Positions 43,631-54,333 of a stretch of DNA of 64,000 nt are shown piece by piece. Within the stretch, counting starts at the first letter, position 1. Each line of letters begins with the position of its first letter. Source of the stretch: an uncultured Paracoccaceae bacterium (GTDB taxonomy: Bacteria > Pseudomonadota > Alphaproteobacteria > Rhodobacterales > Rhodobacteraceae); contig CANNFQ010000001.1 of the NCBI GenBank assembly GCA_947503925.1, positions 806,001 through 870,000 of the forward strand, written 5' to 3'. Both the position numbers and the translations under genes were made by a program. The notes beneath the pieces were generated by a model. That model ran no database searches, had not been told where the DNA came from, and saw only the letters and a list, made by a program, of their open reading frames with translations.

Positions 43631-45910
43631 TCATGCTGGAATTTTTGTTGCCTGCGACGTCGCTTGCGTCACAGGTATTTGGATCGTCGCGCAGGCACCG
43701 GCATGGCTTTGGCCATCAAAAATGTCTGCGTTGCTCAATGTCAGTGTGCCGCCATGTTCTTCGATGATCTTTTTGACAATCGGCAAGCCAAGCCCGGTGC
43801 CACTGTCGCGGTTCGTCACATAGGGTTCGAACAGGCTACTGCGGTCTTCAGGCAGCCCAACACCATTGTCAGCGACCATAATTGTCACCTGATCATCGGC
43901 CCGGTCCATCAGGATACGAATTTCGGGGGCATAGCCCGCCGCGCCATGTTTTTCGAGGTAACCATCCGTGGCCTCGCCCGCGTTTTTGATCAGATTGGTC
44001 AGCGCCTGCGAGATCATGGTCGCGTCAAGCTCTGCCAATATGGCCTCCTCCGGCAAATCCGCCGTGATCGCCACCTCCGGCTGACCAGCCTTTTGCAATG
44101 TCACTGCGTCGCTGACCAGTTTGGTCAGATCACACATAACCATCTTGGGTTCCGGCATGCGGGCGAATTTGGAGAATTCATCAACGATCCGCCGCAAATC
44201 GCTGGTCTGGCGCACGATCACATCGGTCATCTGATCCAACTTGGCGGCATCCTCGCCCACCTTTCCGCTGAATTTGCGCTTGATCCTTTCGGCAGACAAT
44301 TGGATCGGAGTCAACGGGTTCTTGATCTCATGCGCAATCCGGCGGGCCACATCACCCCACGCGGCCATCCGCTGCGCACTGACCAGATCGGTCACATCAT
44401 CAAAGGCCACCACATAGCCTTCCAACGCCCCGTCGGCATTGCGCCGAGGCGACATGCGCACGAGCAGGCTTTCCTGTTGGCCTTTGCGCACCAGCTTCAC
44501 CTGATCCTGTACACTGTCGCTGTCGGTATTGCGCAGCTGCGCAAACAGCTCGGCAAACTCCGGTATCGCCTGATCCAACGCGCTATCGGCCTGATCCGCC
44601 CCAACCGCCAGCAGCCGCTTCGCCGATGGGTTCACGAAGGTCACCCGGCCATCTTCGTCCAGCCCGACAACGCCTGATGTGACCGAACTCAGCACCGAAT
44701 CAAAAAGGCGTCTACGCCGTTCGGTCATTCGGTTGGTTTCCAATAACTGGTCGCGCTGGCCCTTCAGGCGGCCGGTCATCTGGTTGAAATAATGTCCCAG
44801 TTGCGAAATTTCATCATCACCATCATCCTCGATCACGCGCACATCCAGATCCCCCGATCCGACCCGTTGCGACGCCGACACCAGCCGCCCCACAGGACGC
44901 GACAGACGTTCCGCGAACCAAAGCGCGCCCCAGATCGCGCCGAGGATCAGGATCAAGGCAAACCCCAGATAAAGCAGTCCAAACTGAAACAAGAGCTGCC
45001 CACGTTCATTGGCCAGCGCATCATATTGTTCAACCGTTTCTGTCGTATCATCCAGCAGCGACAGCACGTTCCCATCCACCTGTCGGGTGACATAAAGAAA
45101 GCGGTCGCGAAATGCCGTCAGCAGGATCAGTGCGCGAAACTCATTGCTTTCGGCATCTTCAAGAATGATCAGACCATCCGCCGCAGCGCGGGCGAATTCC
45201 TCTGGCGTGGGCTTTTCATAACCAAATTCGTAGGATCGCGCACCACGTGCCGCGATATTGCCCACCCCGTCCAGCACAAAAGCCTCGCTCAGGCCCCGTT
45301 CGATCTGTGCCTGCACATCACCAAGTGCGCGCCGCACCTCGCCATCATCCATGAAGAGATTGGACTGCCTTTCGCGGTTCAGATAGGCCGCCAGAGCGCG
45401 GCCATCCCGGGTCAGTTCCTGCCGGTGTTCTTCCTCATAGGCTTTGGCGGTGGTCAATGATGTTTGTAATACATTGCCGACGGGTTCCGAAAACAAGCCT
45501 TCCAACGCAATCGATATCAGGACAACCGAAAACACAGCGCCCGCGACTGTGGGGATCAGGGCGGACAGGGCAAAGACCCCGGTCAGCCGCAAGTGCAGCC
45601 GCGACCCGGCCGATTTGGCCCGCCGCGCCGCGACCATGCGCGCCACCCGTCCCATAACCAATGCCATGACAACCAGCACGTAAATCAGATCGATCAAAAG
45701 GATGATGCGCAGCGGGGTTGATGCCGGTCCCTGATTCATTGGGGCCACAACGAAATAGGTTGCCGCCGCCAGAACCGGGGCCAGCACGACCAACGTCACA
45801 GTCAACGCGCTGCGCACATGGCGCTGACGCTGCCAGCGGCTGAACCGCTGAAAATTCAATCCCATAAGGGTACGCCGCACGCGCCATGCCCTGCTATTGA
45901 GGTGGGCCAA
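43631..45910 (-). CDS. ntrY: Nitrogen regulation sensor kinase NtrY
   Basis: 759 residues; an internal Met at residue 16 (MGLNFQRF, position 45865) is an alternative start. Four N-terminal membrane helices around a large periplasmic region (about 150-310), HAMP (about 335-390), PAS (about 400-510), HisKA with [20 protein letters not shown], and HATPase with NLIKNAGEA, DNGVGLP and GTGLGLPI. Phosphorylates NtrX; in relatives it responds to redox and nitrogen status. Eight bases upstream of ntrX. Confidence 0.95.
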   Translation of the reverse strand: MAHLNSRAWRVRRTLMGLNFQRFSRWQRQRHVRSALTVTLVVLAPVLAAATYFVVAPMNQGPASTPLRIILLIDLIYVLVVMALVMGRVARMVAARRAKSAGSRLHLRLTGVFALSALIPTVAGAVFSVVLISIALEGLFSEPVGNVLQTSLTTAKAYEEEHRQELTRDGRALAAYLNRERQSNLFMDDGEVRRALGDVQAQIERGLSEAFVLDGVGNIAARGARSYEFGYEKPTPEEFARAAADGLIILEDAESNEFRALILLTAFRDRFLYVTRQVDGNVLSLLDDTTETVEQYDALANERGQLLFQFGLLYLGFALILILGAIWGALWFAERLSRPVGRLVSASQRVGSGDLDVRVIEDDGDDEISQLGHYFNQMTGRLKGQRDQLLETNRMTERRRRLFDSVLSSVTSGVVGLDEDGRVTFVNPSAKRLLAVGADQADSALDQAIPEFAELFAQLRNTDSDSVQDQVKLVRKGQQESLLVRMSPRRNADGALEGYVVAFDDVTDLVSAQRMAAWGDVARRIAHEIKNPLTPIQLSAERIKRKFSGKVGEDAAKLDQMTDVIVRQTSDLRRIVDEFSKFARMPEPKMVMCDLTKLVSDAVTLQKAGQPEVAITADLPEEAILAELDATMISQALTNLIKNAGEATDGYLEKHGAAGYAPEIRILMDRADDQVTIMVADNGVGLPEDRSSLFEPYVTNRDSGTGLGLPIVKKIIEEHGGTLTLSNADIFDGQSHAGACATIQIPVTQATSQATKIPA

Positions 45911-45983
45911 CGCCCACGATACCGCCGAATGTCGTGATCTTTATGCGACGCTGACGCATCGCTGCCACGGTTATGTTGCGGTT

Positions 45984-47354
45984 TTACATCAATTTGCGGC
46001 GGCGTGTCACGCGGATATCGAGGTCAGTGATTTTCTTGCGCAGCGTATTTCGGTTTATCCCCAAAAGATCGGCACATTTTGCCTGATTTCCGCCCGTCGC
46101 ATCCAGCGCGATTTCAATCAGCGGCGCCTCCACCTCGCGCAGGATCCGGTTATACAGCCCCGGGGGCGGCAACACGCCACCATGCAGGTCAAAGTAACGC
46201 CGCAAATGCTTGCCCACGCTGGCCGAAAGCTTCTCACCCTCGCCGCCTGATCGCAGCGGTTCGATGGCAGGTTGATTGCCCAGCACCAGCTCGACCTCAG
46301 CGCGGGTGATCTCCTCTTCGGCGGCAGTAAAGACCAGACGGCGCACCGCATTTTCCAACTGACGCACATTGCCCGGCCAGCTATAGGCCCGGATCAGATC
46401 AAGTGCTGCCTCACCAAATCGCCGCAGGGGCGCGCCATCACGTTCCGCCCGCAACAGGAAATGTTCGGCAAGCAGCGGAATATCATCCACCCGTTCGCGC
46501 AAGGACGGCACGTCGATGGTGACCCCGCCCAGCCGATAAAACAAATCCTCGCGAAAACTGCCTTCCTCCATTCGGGTCATCAGGTCGGATTGCGAGGTTG
46601 ACATGATGCGCGGGGCATTGTCGTCCAGACTGTCCAGCATTCGGACAATGCGGGCCTGCGTCTGTTCAGACAAGTCACTGACCTCGTCAAACAGGATCGA
46701 CCCGCCCTTGGCGCGGCTCAGCACTGATGACGGGCCATCCATACCTTCCAGATCGGTGGCGGTGACCGTCACAAAGGGCAGACTGCGCCGGTCGGAAAAG
46801 TCATGGATCGCGCGGGCAATCAAGGATTTTCCCGTACCACTTTCGCCGGTGATAAGAACCGGCAACTGGGCGTTCATTACCCGGGCGACCAAACGGTATA
46901 GCGCCTGCATCACCGCCGTGCGTCCGACCAAGGGCAGGTCATCCCCCTGATCCTGCGGCGCGTCGGCCACGCGGGCGGCTGGCGCACGGCGCTTGACCTC
47001 TAACGCGCGGGCGGCGCGTTTCATCAGATCGGGCAGATCAAATGGCTTGGGCAGGTAATCATAGGCTTCGGCTTCCGCCGCCTGAATCGCGGTCATGATC
47101 GTGTTCTGCGCTGAGATCACGATCACCGGCATACCCGGACGGGCCGCAGCGATCAGGGGCAGCTGATCCAACCCGTTCCCGTCGGGCATGACAACGTCAG
47201 AGATCACAAGATCGCCCTTGCCTTCATCCACCCAGCGCATCAGCGTCACCAGCGACGATGTGGCGTGCACCTTGCAGCCCGCCCGCGTCAGCGCTTGGGT
47301 CAGGACGGTGCGGATCGTCCGGTCATCATCAGCAACGAGTACGGTTCCGTCCAT
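45984..47354 (-). CDS. ntrC: Nitrogen regulation response regulator NtrC (lacks GAFTGA)
   Basis: 456 residues. Receiver with D53 ([13 protein letters not shown]), AAA+ domain with Walker A GESGTGKS and Walker [14 protein letters not shown]-terminal Fis-type HTH ([22 protein letters not shown]). The segment that should carry GAFTGA reads [20 protein letters not shown], so the sigma-54 contact loop is missing. This is the Rhodobacter type of NtrC, known to activate sigma-70 promoters. Overlaps ntrB by one base. Confidence 0.95.
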   Translation of the reverse strand: MDGTVLVADDDRTIRTVLTQALTRAGCKVHATSSLVTLMRWVDEGKGDLVISDVVMPDGNGLDQLPLIAAARPGMPVIVISAQNTIMTAIQAAEAEAYDYLPKPFDLPDLMKRAARALEVKRRAPAARVADAPQDQGDDLPLVGRTAVMQALYRLVARVMNAQLPVLITGESGTGKSLIARAIHDFSDRRSLPFVTVTATDLEGMDGPSSVLSRAKGGSILFDEVSDLSEQTQARIVRMLDSLDDNAPRIMSTSQSDLMTRMEEGSFREDLFYRLGGVTIDVPSLRERVDDIPLLAEHFLLRAERDGAPLRRFGEAALDLIRAYSWPGNVRQLENAVRRLVFTAAEEEITRAEVELVLGNQPAIEPLRSGGEGEKLSASVGKHLRRYFDLHGGVLPPPGLYNRILREVEAPLIEIALDATGGNQAKCADLLGINRNTLRKKITDLDIRVTRRRKLM

Positions 47355-48430
47355 TAATTCTCTCCTGTCGTCATGTCTTTGGGCGCCAGCGGCAGCGATA
47401 TCCGGAACACGGTGCGCCCCGGCACACTGTCCACGGAAATCCAGCCACCCGCATCGCCGATCAATTTGGATACAAGGGCGAGCCCCAGCCCGGTGCCATT
47501 CTCACGCCCCGACACAAAGGGCTCAAAGACATCCTCTGCGATCTCAGGCGGCAGGCCCGGGCCATCGTCAATAATCTCAACCTGCAAGGGCAGTCGTGCC
47601 TGCGAGCCATCTGACCGCCGGACCCGCAGCGAAGTGTCATAGAACGTGTGTAGCCGAATGACACCAGCCTCTTTGCTAGCCTCCGACGCGTTTTTGAGCA
47701 GGTTCAGAAAGACCTGTAATAGCTGGTCGGCGTCAGCGAGCGTTTGCGGCAAGGACGGGTCGTAATCCTCCACAAAGAGCATATGCGCGCCGAATCCAAC
47801 AGCGGCGGACTGGCGCGCGCGGTCTAGCACATCATGGATGTTGACCGGGCGCAGCTCGGGCGGGCGCAAATTACCGAATTGTTCAACCTGTTCCAGCAGT
47901 TTCACGATCCGGCGGCTTTCAGCGACGATCAGATCTGTCATCTCCTGATCTTCGGGCGTCAGCCCCATGGATAGCAGCTGAGCGGCCCCCGTGATCCCGG
48001 CCAACGGGTTCTTGATCTCATGTGCCAGCATTTCGGCCATTCCAATCGCAGATTTGGCCGCCTTTTCAGATGAGTGATGTTGGTTGATCCGGCTGGCAAT
48101 CTCGCGCGGGCTGATCATGACGATCATCGTGCCATCAGCACCCTGTAATGGTGCGAATTGCAAGTTGCACAGCATCGGCGCGCCCTCCCCGCTGCCGACA
48201 TCCACGTCATTGACGAAAAGCGATGTGCGGTTCTGCCGGGCGCGTGTAAAGGGCGCCTCCAAGGGCGCATCAATCATCACCTTTTCCCACAACCGCTGCC
48301 CGGTCAACGCACGAGCGGACATGTTGAGGAAACTTTCAGCCGCCGGATTGCTGGCAACGATCATGTCATCCTGATCCAGCAACAGTGCAGGCACCGGCAG
48401 CGATGACCATAGGGCGGTGTCAACAATCAT
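47354..48430 (-). CDS. ntrB: Nitrogen regulation sensor kinase NtrB
   Basis: 358 residues, cytoplasmic. N-terminal PAS domain (about 10-110), HisKA with [21 protein letters not shown] near residue 135, HATPase with [16 protein letters not shown] and GTGLGLAL. Phosphorylates NtrC under PII control. Its start overlaps the dusB stop by four bases. Confidence 0.95.
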   Translation of the reverse strand: MIVDTALWSSLPVPALLLDQDDMIVASNPAAESFLNMSARALTGQRLWEKVMIDAPLEAPFTRARQNRTSLFVNDVDVGSGEGAPMLCNLQFAPLQGADGTMIVMISPREIASRINQHHSSEKAAKSAIGMAEMLAHEIKNPLAGITGAAQLLSMGLTPEDQEMTDLIVAESRRIVKLLEQVEQFGNLRPPELRPVNIHDVLDRARQSAAVGFGAHMLFVEDYDPSLPQTLADADQLLQVFLNLLKNASEASKEAGVIRLHTFYDTSLRVRRSDGSQARLPLQVEIIDDGPGLPPEIAEDVFEPFVSGRENGTGLGLALVSKLIGDAGGWISVDSVPGRTVFRISLPLAPKDMTTGEN

Positions 48431-49428
48431 GCCGCCACCCCTGCGGCCAATGCATCTGGCAAGTTACGCAACACGGCGCGCGGGTCCTTTTGCGTCAGCA
48501 TTGCCTTGCGTAATTCAGGCGCGGTGCCAACGTCATCCATATACCAGCCCAGATGTTTACGTGCGATCCGGGGACCTAATGTCAGCCCATAAAAATCCAG
48601 CATCGCCTCATAATGCCCGCCAACCATGTCGATCAGTGCCCGACCCTGCGGGATCGTGGGAGCCTGCGTGCCATGCAAGGCCGCAGCCACCTCTGCCAGC
48701 ATCCAGGGACGGCCTTGCGCGCCGCGCCCAATCATCACGCCGTCGGCACCTGACAGGCCCAGCGCCTGGCGGGCAGCTGGCGCATCGACAATATCCCCAT
48801 TCGCAATCACCGGAATCGACACCGCATCTTTCACCGCACGAATGGCAGCCCAATCGGCGGCACCTTTGTAAAACTGGCACCGGGTCCGGCCATGGATCGT
48901 GATCATGCGAATCCCCGCGTCCTGCGCGCGGCGGGCGATCTCGGGCGCATTCAGGCAATCATCATCCCAGCCCAACCGGGTTTTCAGCGTTACGGGGATA
49001 TCTACCGCTGCAACGACGGCCTCGATCAGGGATAGGGCATGATCGGGCGTGCGCATCAGGGCCGATCCGGAATAGCCACTGGTCACCTTCTTGGCGGGGC
49101 AGCCCATGTTGATGTCGATCATCGCGGCACCATTGCCTTCGATCATCCGTGCCGCCTCTGCCATCCAATGCACCTCGCGGCCCGCGATCTGCACGGCGGT
49201 GCTGGCCTGATCAAAGCCCAGTTCGGCACGGTCGCGCACCGATTGTTTGGCTTGCACCATTTCCTGGCTTGCGACCATTTCACTAACAACCCAGCCAGCA
49301 CCAAAAGACGCGACAAGCTGGCGGAACGGCAAATCCGTAATCCCGGCCAACGGCGCAAGGGCGACGGGTGGCTGCAACGCCACATCATCTAACTGGATCG
49401 AATCGTTCTTTGCCAAAGGATCAGTCAC
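48427..49428 (-). CDS. dusB: tRNA-dihydrouridine synthase (NifR3/DusB)
   Basis: 333 residues. FMN-dependent TIM barrel reducing uridines in t[18 protein letters not shown] is the family start, MGCPAKKV includes the catalytic Cys, and RTRCQFYKG the tRNA-contact region. First gene of the nifR3-ntrBC operon, as in Rhodobacter. Divergent from ispDF. Confidence 0.94.
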   Translation of the reverse strand: MTDPLAKNDSIQLDDVALQPPVALAPLAGITDLPFRQLVASFGAGWVVSEMVASQEMVQAKQSVRDRAELGFDQASTAVQIAGREVHWMAEAARMIEGNGAAMIDINMGCPAKKVTSGYSGSALMRTPDHALSLIEAVVAAVDIPVTLKTRLGWDDDCLNAPEIARRAQDAGIRMITIHGRTRCQFYKGAADWAAIRAVKDAVSIPVIANGDIVDAPAARQALGLSGADGVMIGRGAQGRPWMLAEVAAALHGTQAPTIPQGRALIDMVGGHYEAMLDFYGLTLGPRIARKHLGWYMDDVGTAPELRKAMLTQKDPRAVLRNLPDALAAGVAA

Positions 49429-49613
49429 TTGCCCAAACTCTGCCCGGTAGCATCGAAATACGGATAATCAGCCGCATTCACAACGAAACTGGTGGTAGGA
49501 ACTGTGCAAAAAATGGCAGTTGCCTAAAACTTAGGCAGTTAGCCGCTAAAACTGACGGTTTGCACCTTGTGCCGGGCCATCCTAAACCTGCAAAGACCAA
49601 GGAGAGGACCCGC

Positions 49614-50747
49614 ATGACCACCGTCGCCATTATCGTTGCCGCTGGGCGCGGCACCCGGGCCGGTGGCGCATTGCCCAAACAGTGGCAGATGCTGGGCGGG
49701 CGTCCCGTTGCGGCCCATGCGATGCAACCTTTTGCGGATCATCCGGGCGTCGATCAACTACTGTTGGTGCTGCATCCGGATGATATCGACACTGACCTTT
49801 GGCCAACGGAGCCCGCCGCCGATATTGTCACGGGTGGAGCGACCCGGCAGGCATCCGTGCTGGCCGGGTTGCAGGCGATCGAAGGACGCGCCGACAAAGT
49901 GCTGATCCATGACGCCGCCCGCCCCCTCGTCAGCGCGGCGGTGATCGACAACGTACTGAAAGCGCTTGAGGCGCATCAGGGGGCCGCACCCGCCGTTGCG
50001 GTCACCGACACGCTTTGGCACGGCAACACCGACAAAGTCACCGGGGTGCAGGACCGCACACTCCTGTTTCGGGCGCAAACGCCACAGGGTTTCCACCTTG
50101 CCCCGCTTCTTGCCGCACATCTTCAGATGACCGACGACGCCACCGATGATGTGGCGGTCGCCCGGGCGGCGGGGCTGGACGTGGCCATCGTGGCGGGTGA
50201 TGAAGACAATATGAAGATCACCGGCCCGGATGACCTGGCGCGGGCCGAAAAACTGATGAGGCAACGCATGGATGTCAGATGCGGCAACGGGTATGACGTG
50301 CACCGGTTCGGGCCGGGCGATCACGTTTGGCTATGTGGCGTGCAAATCCCCCACGGGCGCGGGCTGCAAGGACATTCGGATGCCGATGTGGGCATGCATG
50401 CGGTGACCGATGCAATCTATGGCGCGCTGGGCATGGGCGATATCGGCCAGCATTTTCCGCCATCTGACCCGCAATGGAAAGGGGCTGCCAGCCATATCTT
50501 TCTGGAACATGCCGCCCGGCTGGTGCGTGAAAACGGCTTTGATATCAGCAATGTGGACTGCACATTGGTCTGCGAATACCCCAAGATCGGCCCGCATCAG
50601 CCCGCGATGAAAGCAGCATTGGCCGAAATCATGCAGCTTGATGGCGCCCGGATCAGTGTGAAGGCCACAACATCCGAACGGCTCGGCTTTACCGGGCGCG
50701 AAGAAGGCATCGCATCCATCGCAACCGTCACATTGGTGAAATCATGA
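49614..50747 (+). CDS. ispDF: Bifunctional IspD/IspF isoprenoid enzyme
   Basis: 377 residues from ATG 49614 with ribosome site AAGGAGAG; the frame is open upstream but overlaps the dusB promoter. IspD part (1-220): [26 protein letters not shown], and ETPQGF-like AQTPQGF. IspF part (222-377): GNGYDVHRF with metal ligands D and [23 protein letters not shown] and [16 protein letters not shown]. Catalyses the third and fifth steps of the MEP pathway. The fused form is typical of alphaproteobacteria. Confidence 0.96.
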   Translation: MTTVAIIVAAGRGTRAGGALPKQWQMLGGRPVAAHAMQPFADHPGVDQLLLVLHPDDIDTDLWPTEPAADIVTGGATRQASVLAGLQAIEGRADKVLIHDAARPLVSAAVIDNVLKALEAHQGAAPAVAVTDTLWHGNTDKVTGVQDRTLLFRAQTPQGFHLAPLLAAHLQMTDDATDDVAVARAAGLDVAIVAGDEDNMKITGPDDLARAEKLMRQRMDVRCGNGYDVHRFGPGDHVWLCGVQIPHGRGLQGHSDADVGMHAVTDAIYGALGMGDIGQHFPPSDPQWKGAASHIFLEHAARLVRENGFDISNVDCTLVCEYPKIGPHQPAMKAALAEIMQLDGARISVKATTSERLGFTGREEGIASIATVTLVKS

Positions 50748-51253
50748 CCCATCTGATCGCTACCTTCTTTTACGCAGGCCATATCCGCCCTGCCCCCGGC
50801 ACATGGGGGTCGCTTGCGGCCTTGCCTGTGGCCTGGGTCATCTACGTGCTGACCGGCCCATGGGGCTTGGTGGTCGGGGTTGTGCTATCTTACGTGCTTG
50901 GCGTCTGGGCCACGGCCGAAGAAACACGCGGCAAGGATGATCACGACCCGTCCGAAATCGTGATTGATGAGGTTTGCGGCCAATGGATCGCCCTTTTGCC
51001 CGTGGCCTTCGGTGCTGCAAATGCCGGGGTGGCAATCACCGCCCTTTGGCCCGGCTGGATCGCCGCCTTTATCCTGTTTCGGTTCTTTGACATCACGAAA
51101 CTGGGGCCCGTGGGCTGGGCAGACCGCAAACATGGGCCGATGGGGGTGATGCTGGATGACGTGATCGCCGGCATCTTTGCCGCGATTGGCGTCGCCCTTC
51201 TGGCCTATCTGGCGCATGTCGGCTTCGTCAACGCCGTGCCGGACCAACCATGA
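50744..51253 (+). CDS. pgpA: Phosphatidylglycerophosphatase A
   Basis: 169 residues, four membrane helices. [13 protein letters not shown] near the N-terminus, the acidic [14 protein letters not shown] and [25 protein letters not shown] are the PgpA signatures. Dephosphorylates phosphatidylglycerophosphate in the inner membrane. Overlaps ispDF and the next gene by ATGA. Confidence 0.93.
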   Translation: MTHLIATFFYAGHIRPAPGTWGSLAALPVAWVIYVLTGPWGLVVGVVLSYVLGVWATAEETRGKDDHDPSEIVIDEVCGQWIALLPVAFGAANAGVAITALWPGWIAAFILFRFFDITKLGPVGWADRKHGPMGVMLDDVIAGIFAAIGVALLAYLAHVGFVNAVPDQP

Positions 51254-51735
51254 TGGATGTGGCGGCCCTTCTGGATCAGGCACAAGCCAAGGGCGTCACG
51301 ATTGCCACCGCAGAAAGCTGCACAGGCGGCATGGTTGCTGCCGCACTGACCGATATCGCGGGAAGCTCTGCAGTCTTTGACCGTGGTTTTGTGACCTACA
51401 CCAATGCGGCAAAGATACAGATGCTGGATGTGAAGCCCGGCACGCTGGACGCACATGGCGCCGTTTCTGAACCGGTCGCCCGCGAAATGGCCGCCGGGGC
51501 GTTGGCTCATTCGAACGCTGATATCGCCGTTTCGATCACTGGCATTGCAGGCCCTGGCGGGTCAGAGCACAAGCCCGAAGGCCGGGTCTGTTTTGGCCTG
51601 GCCACGGCTGGTACGATCCAGACATCAACCGTTGAGTTTGGGGCGCTGGGGCGCGCCAATGTCAGACATGCAGCGCGTGACCATGCGCTGACCTTGCTGC
51701 AGGATACGATCGTTTCAACACTGCAAGATAATTAA
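51250..51735 (+). CDS. pncC: CinA C-terminal family nicotinamide-nucleotide amidase (PncC)
   Basis: 161 residues, a free-standing CinA C-terminal domain. TIATAESCTGGMVAAALTDIAGSS carries the catalytic Ser, with GIAGPGGSEHKPEGRVCF near residue 98. Deamidates NMN to NaMN in pyridine nucleotide salvage. Coupled to pgpA by ATGA. Confidence 0.93.
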   Translation: MMDVAALLDQAQAKGVTIATAESCTGGMVAAALTDIAGSSAVFDRGFVTYTNAAKIQMLDVKPGTLDAHGAVSEPVAREMAAGALAHSNADIAVSITGIAGPGGSEHKPEGRVCFGLATAGTIQTSTVEFGALGRANVRHAARDHALTLLQDTIVSTLQDN

Positions 51736-51766
51736 GCAACGGCCAAACAGATCGCCCAATTCAAGC

Positions 51767-51782
51767 GCATTTCAAAAAATGC
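51767..51782. promoter_or_regulatory. Inverted repeat upstream of amt
   Basis: GCATTT-CAAA-AAATGC, a perfect six-base palindrome with a four-base spacer, about 105 bases before the amt start and inside a 149-base spacer that also holds several TGC and GCA half-sites (51781-51810). Candidate activator (for example NtrC) site; no convincing sigma-54 promoter was found. Confidence 0.3.
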
Positions 51783-51884
51783 TGCAAAGTTAAGCGCATG
51801 ATGCAGGCACTGCCGCTTTTCTGATCACGCCGAATCCGTCCTAACCCCGGCCAATGGGAAAACCCAAAAGAAAGGGACGGAACA

Positions 51885-53066
51885 ATGAACGGAGCGGATA
51901 CAGCGTGGATCATCGTGGCCACGGCGCTTGTTTTATTCATGACATTGCCGGGGTTGGCGCTGTTTTACGGGGGACTGGTGCGAGCGCGCAATGTGCTGAG
52001 CGTATTTATGCATTGCTATGCCATCGCCTGTTTAATGAGCGTGCTTTGGTTAGCCTTCGGCTATTCCATCGCTTTCGGCTCTGGCACGTCTGGCTACTGG
52101 GGTGGGCTGGATAAGATGTTCCTCAGTGGCGTTACGGTCGACAGCGTCAAGTTCACTTTGCCCGAAGTGCTGTTCTTTGCTTTCCAGATGACATTCGCGA
52201 TCATCACCCCTGCCCTGATCGTCGGCGCCTATGTCGAACGGATCGGGTTTGGGTTTGTGCTGCTTTTTTCGGCGCTTTGGATGCTGCTTTGCTACGCACC
52301 GGTCGTACATTGGGTCTGGGGCGGCGGCATACTGGCCGATGGCGGGATTTTTGGTGATAGCGGGGTCAAGGATTTTGCTGGCGGCATTGTTGTCCACGAA
52401 ACTGCCGGGCTGGCGGCGTTGATCCTTGCCATTTTCCTTGGCGCGCGCCGCGATCCTTCCAAACCCCCACATAACCCCGGCATGGTGATGATAGGGGCCG
52501 CAATGCTGTGGGTCGGCTGGTTCGGCTTCAATGGCGGATCCCAACTTGCCGCCGATGGTGGTGCCGCTATGGCGCTAACCGTCACCCATATCTCCGCCGC
52601 GACCGCATCGCTGACTTGGGCTCTGTGGGAACGGATCAAATTTGGCAAGGCATCCCTTGTCGGTATGGTCACCGGCACGATTGCGGGGCTTGCCTCCATC
52701 ACACCAGCATCGGGCTTTGTCGGGCCGATTGAGGCGCTAATCATCGGTGCGATTGCCGGTATCCTGTGTCAGGAGGCTGTCGTGATGATCCGCAATGTGT
52801 TCAAGATCGACGACACGCTGGATGTCTTTGCCGTGCATGGGGTCGGCGGGATCTTTGGCACGATCATGATCGCTGTGTTCGGGGCTGGCGCATGGGTGGC
52901 CCAGCTGGGGTCACTGCTGATTGTTGGGGTCTTCACCACGGTTGTGACAATCGCCCTGATCTTCCTTTGCCGGATGGTCACCAGCCTGCGCGTCGATCAT
53001 GAGACAGAGGTCAACGGGCTGGACCTGAGCGTGCATGGTGAGCGGGCTTACGAGTTCAACAGCTAG
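51885..53066 (+). CDS. amt: Ammonium transporter
   Basis: 393 residues, eleven membrane helices. GLALFYGGLVRARNVLSV, WVWGGGILAD, and DFAGGIVVHETAGLAAL (first twin His) and DVFAVHGVGGIFGT (second twin His) are the Amt signatures. Conducts ammonium or ammonia across the inner membrane. Unlike many relatives there is no adjacent glnK. The N-terminus has no cleavable signal. Converges with the PrpD-family gene, the last 11 bases overlapping. Confidence 0.94.
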   Translation: MNGADTAWIIVATALVLFMTLPGLALFYGGLVRARNVLSVFMHCYAIACLMSVLWLAFGYSIAFGSGTSGYWGGLDKMFLSGVTVDSVKFTLPEVLFFAFQMTFAIITPALIVGAYVERIGFGFVLLFSALWMLLCYAPVVHWVWGGGILADGGIFGDSGVKDFAGGIVVHETAGLAALILAIFLGARRDPSKPPHNPGMVMIGAAMLWVGWFGFNGGSQLAADGGAAMALTVTHISAATASLTWALWERIKFGKASLVGMVTGTIAGLASITPASGFVGPIEALIIGAIAGILCQEAVVMIRNVFKIDDTLDVFAVHGVGGIFGTIMIAVFGAGAWVAQLGSLLIVGVFTTVVTIALIFLCRMVTSLRVDHETEVNGLDLSVHGERAYEFNS

Positions 53067-54333
53067 GGCGCTGAAGCAAAGTGGTCAGGCGGCTCAGATC
53101 GCCTGACGCGACCGCCTGCCACAGATCCTCTGCCAAGGCCCGCCCGATCACGGCGCGGGCCTTTTGCGTTAACCGCTCCTGACGCGTCGATGGGCTGATC
53201 GGGGCGTTGAGATCGTGAAAGAGATCACGGGTCGATCCATCGGCCATCTGCAACGCAACACGGGCCTGCATTTCGGTCAGCATCGCGTCTTCCTGCACTT
53301 CAATACGGTCACGCAGCGCCACCAGCGCGGGATCAACGGTCATGGCATCGTTAAAATTCGCAATCGCCGCCGTATCGATACCGGACAATGCCATCGCAGC
53401 GGTGAACCGATATGAAAACTTGGCCTCTAGCCCTGTCTTGGGTGCCGGATTATTGCACACGCTCATCCAACGCGGATGCGTCTGGATCGTGGCGGATTGC
53501 ACGTGCCCGCCCGCCCCGGACAACGCCTCCAACATCGCATGCAAACCGTGACAGCACGCATGGAATTTATGACTGACATCACGCATCAGCCAACGGGAAC
53601 CCATATCGTCAAACGCAGCCTTATCCGCAGCACCATGATGGGTTTCGCCGAACCCCAACGCACCGCTGATCCCGGTCTCGCTGGACGACATGCCAGCGGC
53701 AGCCCATTGCGCAGCCAAAACCCCGGTCTCAGCCGCCAATCCTGCATTCAGCGGCTTGCCCATCGTGCCGAATTGCGATTTCAGTCCGGAGGATTTGGTC
53801 GCGGCCAGACCAAGTGCCGTGATCATTTGGGGCTTTGACAGCCCCAGCAAACGCGAAGCGGCCATGGCGGCACCAAAGGCACCAGCCGTTGCGGTTTGAT
53901 GAAAACCAACCTGATAATGGTCACGGCCGAGCCATAGACCGATACGCACCGCAACCTCTGATCCGATCAGGGCGGCCTTGATCACAGACCCCAGATCCAC
54001 GTCCCGCGCCAAGGCCAACGCCGCCGGAACGACCGCCACACTGGTATGGCCAATATGGGCGAAATGGGTATCATCGTAATCCAACGCATGGCTTGTCGCC
54101 CCGTTGATCAACGCGGCGCGTGATGGGGCGGCGGTGCCGCCAGCAACAATCGCTGCCGGGCCTTGGGCGGCTTCGGCCAGTGCATGATCGCGCAGGATGC
54201 ACGCGACCGGCTCACGCTGCCCCGCAATCGCGCACACAGCCCAATCAAACAAGGCCAACCGCATGATATCCAGCGTGTCATCATCTGGTTCCGCCTCGCG
54301 GACAAAACCGGCGATGCGCGCCTCGATACTCAT
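53056..54333 (-). CDS. MmgE/PrpD family protein
   Basis: 425 residues, the 2-methylcitrate dehydratase fold. SHALDYDDTHFAHIGHTSVAVVPAALALA near residue 78 and KFHACCHGLHAMLEAL near 250 are family blocks. No prp or mmg partners nearby, so the substrate is open; cis-aconitate decarboxylase- or epimerase-like activity is possible. Its start overlaps the ratA-like stop by ATGA. Confidence 0.86.
   Translation of the reverse strand: MSIEARIAGFVREAEPDDDTLDIMRLALFDWAVCAIAGQREPVACILRDHALAEAAQGPAAIVAGGTAAPSRAALINGATSHALDYDDTHFAHIGHTSVAVVPAALALARDVDLGSVIKAALIGSEVAVRIGLWLGRDHYQVGFHQTATAGAFGAAMAASRLLGLSKPQMITALGLAATKSSGLKSQFGTMGKPLNAGLAAETGVLAAQWAAAGMSSSETGISGALGFGETHHGAADKAAFDDMGSRWLMRDVSHKFHACCHGLHAMLEALSGAGGHVQSATIQTHPRWMSVCNNPAPKTGLEAKFSYRFTAAMALSGIDTAAIANFNDAMTVDPALVALRDRIEVQEDAMLTEMQARVALQMADGSTRDLFHDLNAPISPSTRQERLTQKARAVIGRALAEDLWQAVASGDLSRLTTLLQRPSC

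Noticed and set aside
43664..44677. 337-codon plus-strand frame across ntrY
   Set aside because: Antisense shadow of the NtrY kinase region.
51736..51884. Sigma-54 promoter upstream of amt
   Set aside because: A GGCAC near 51808 is not followed by a correctly spaced GC element, and the NtrC here lacks the sigma-54 contact loop.
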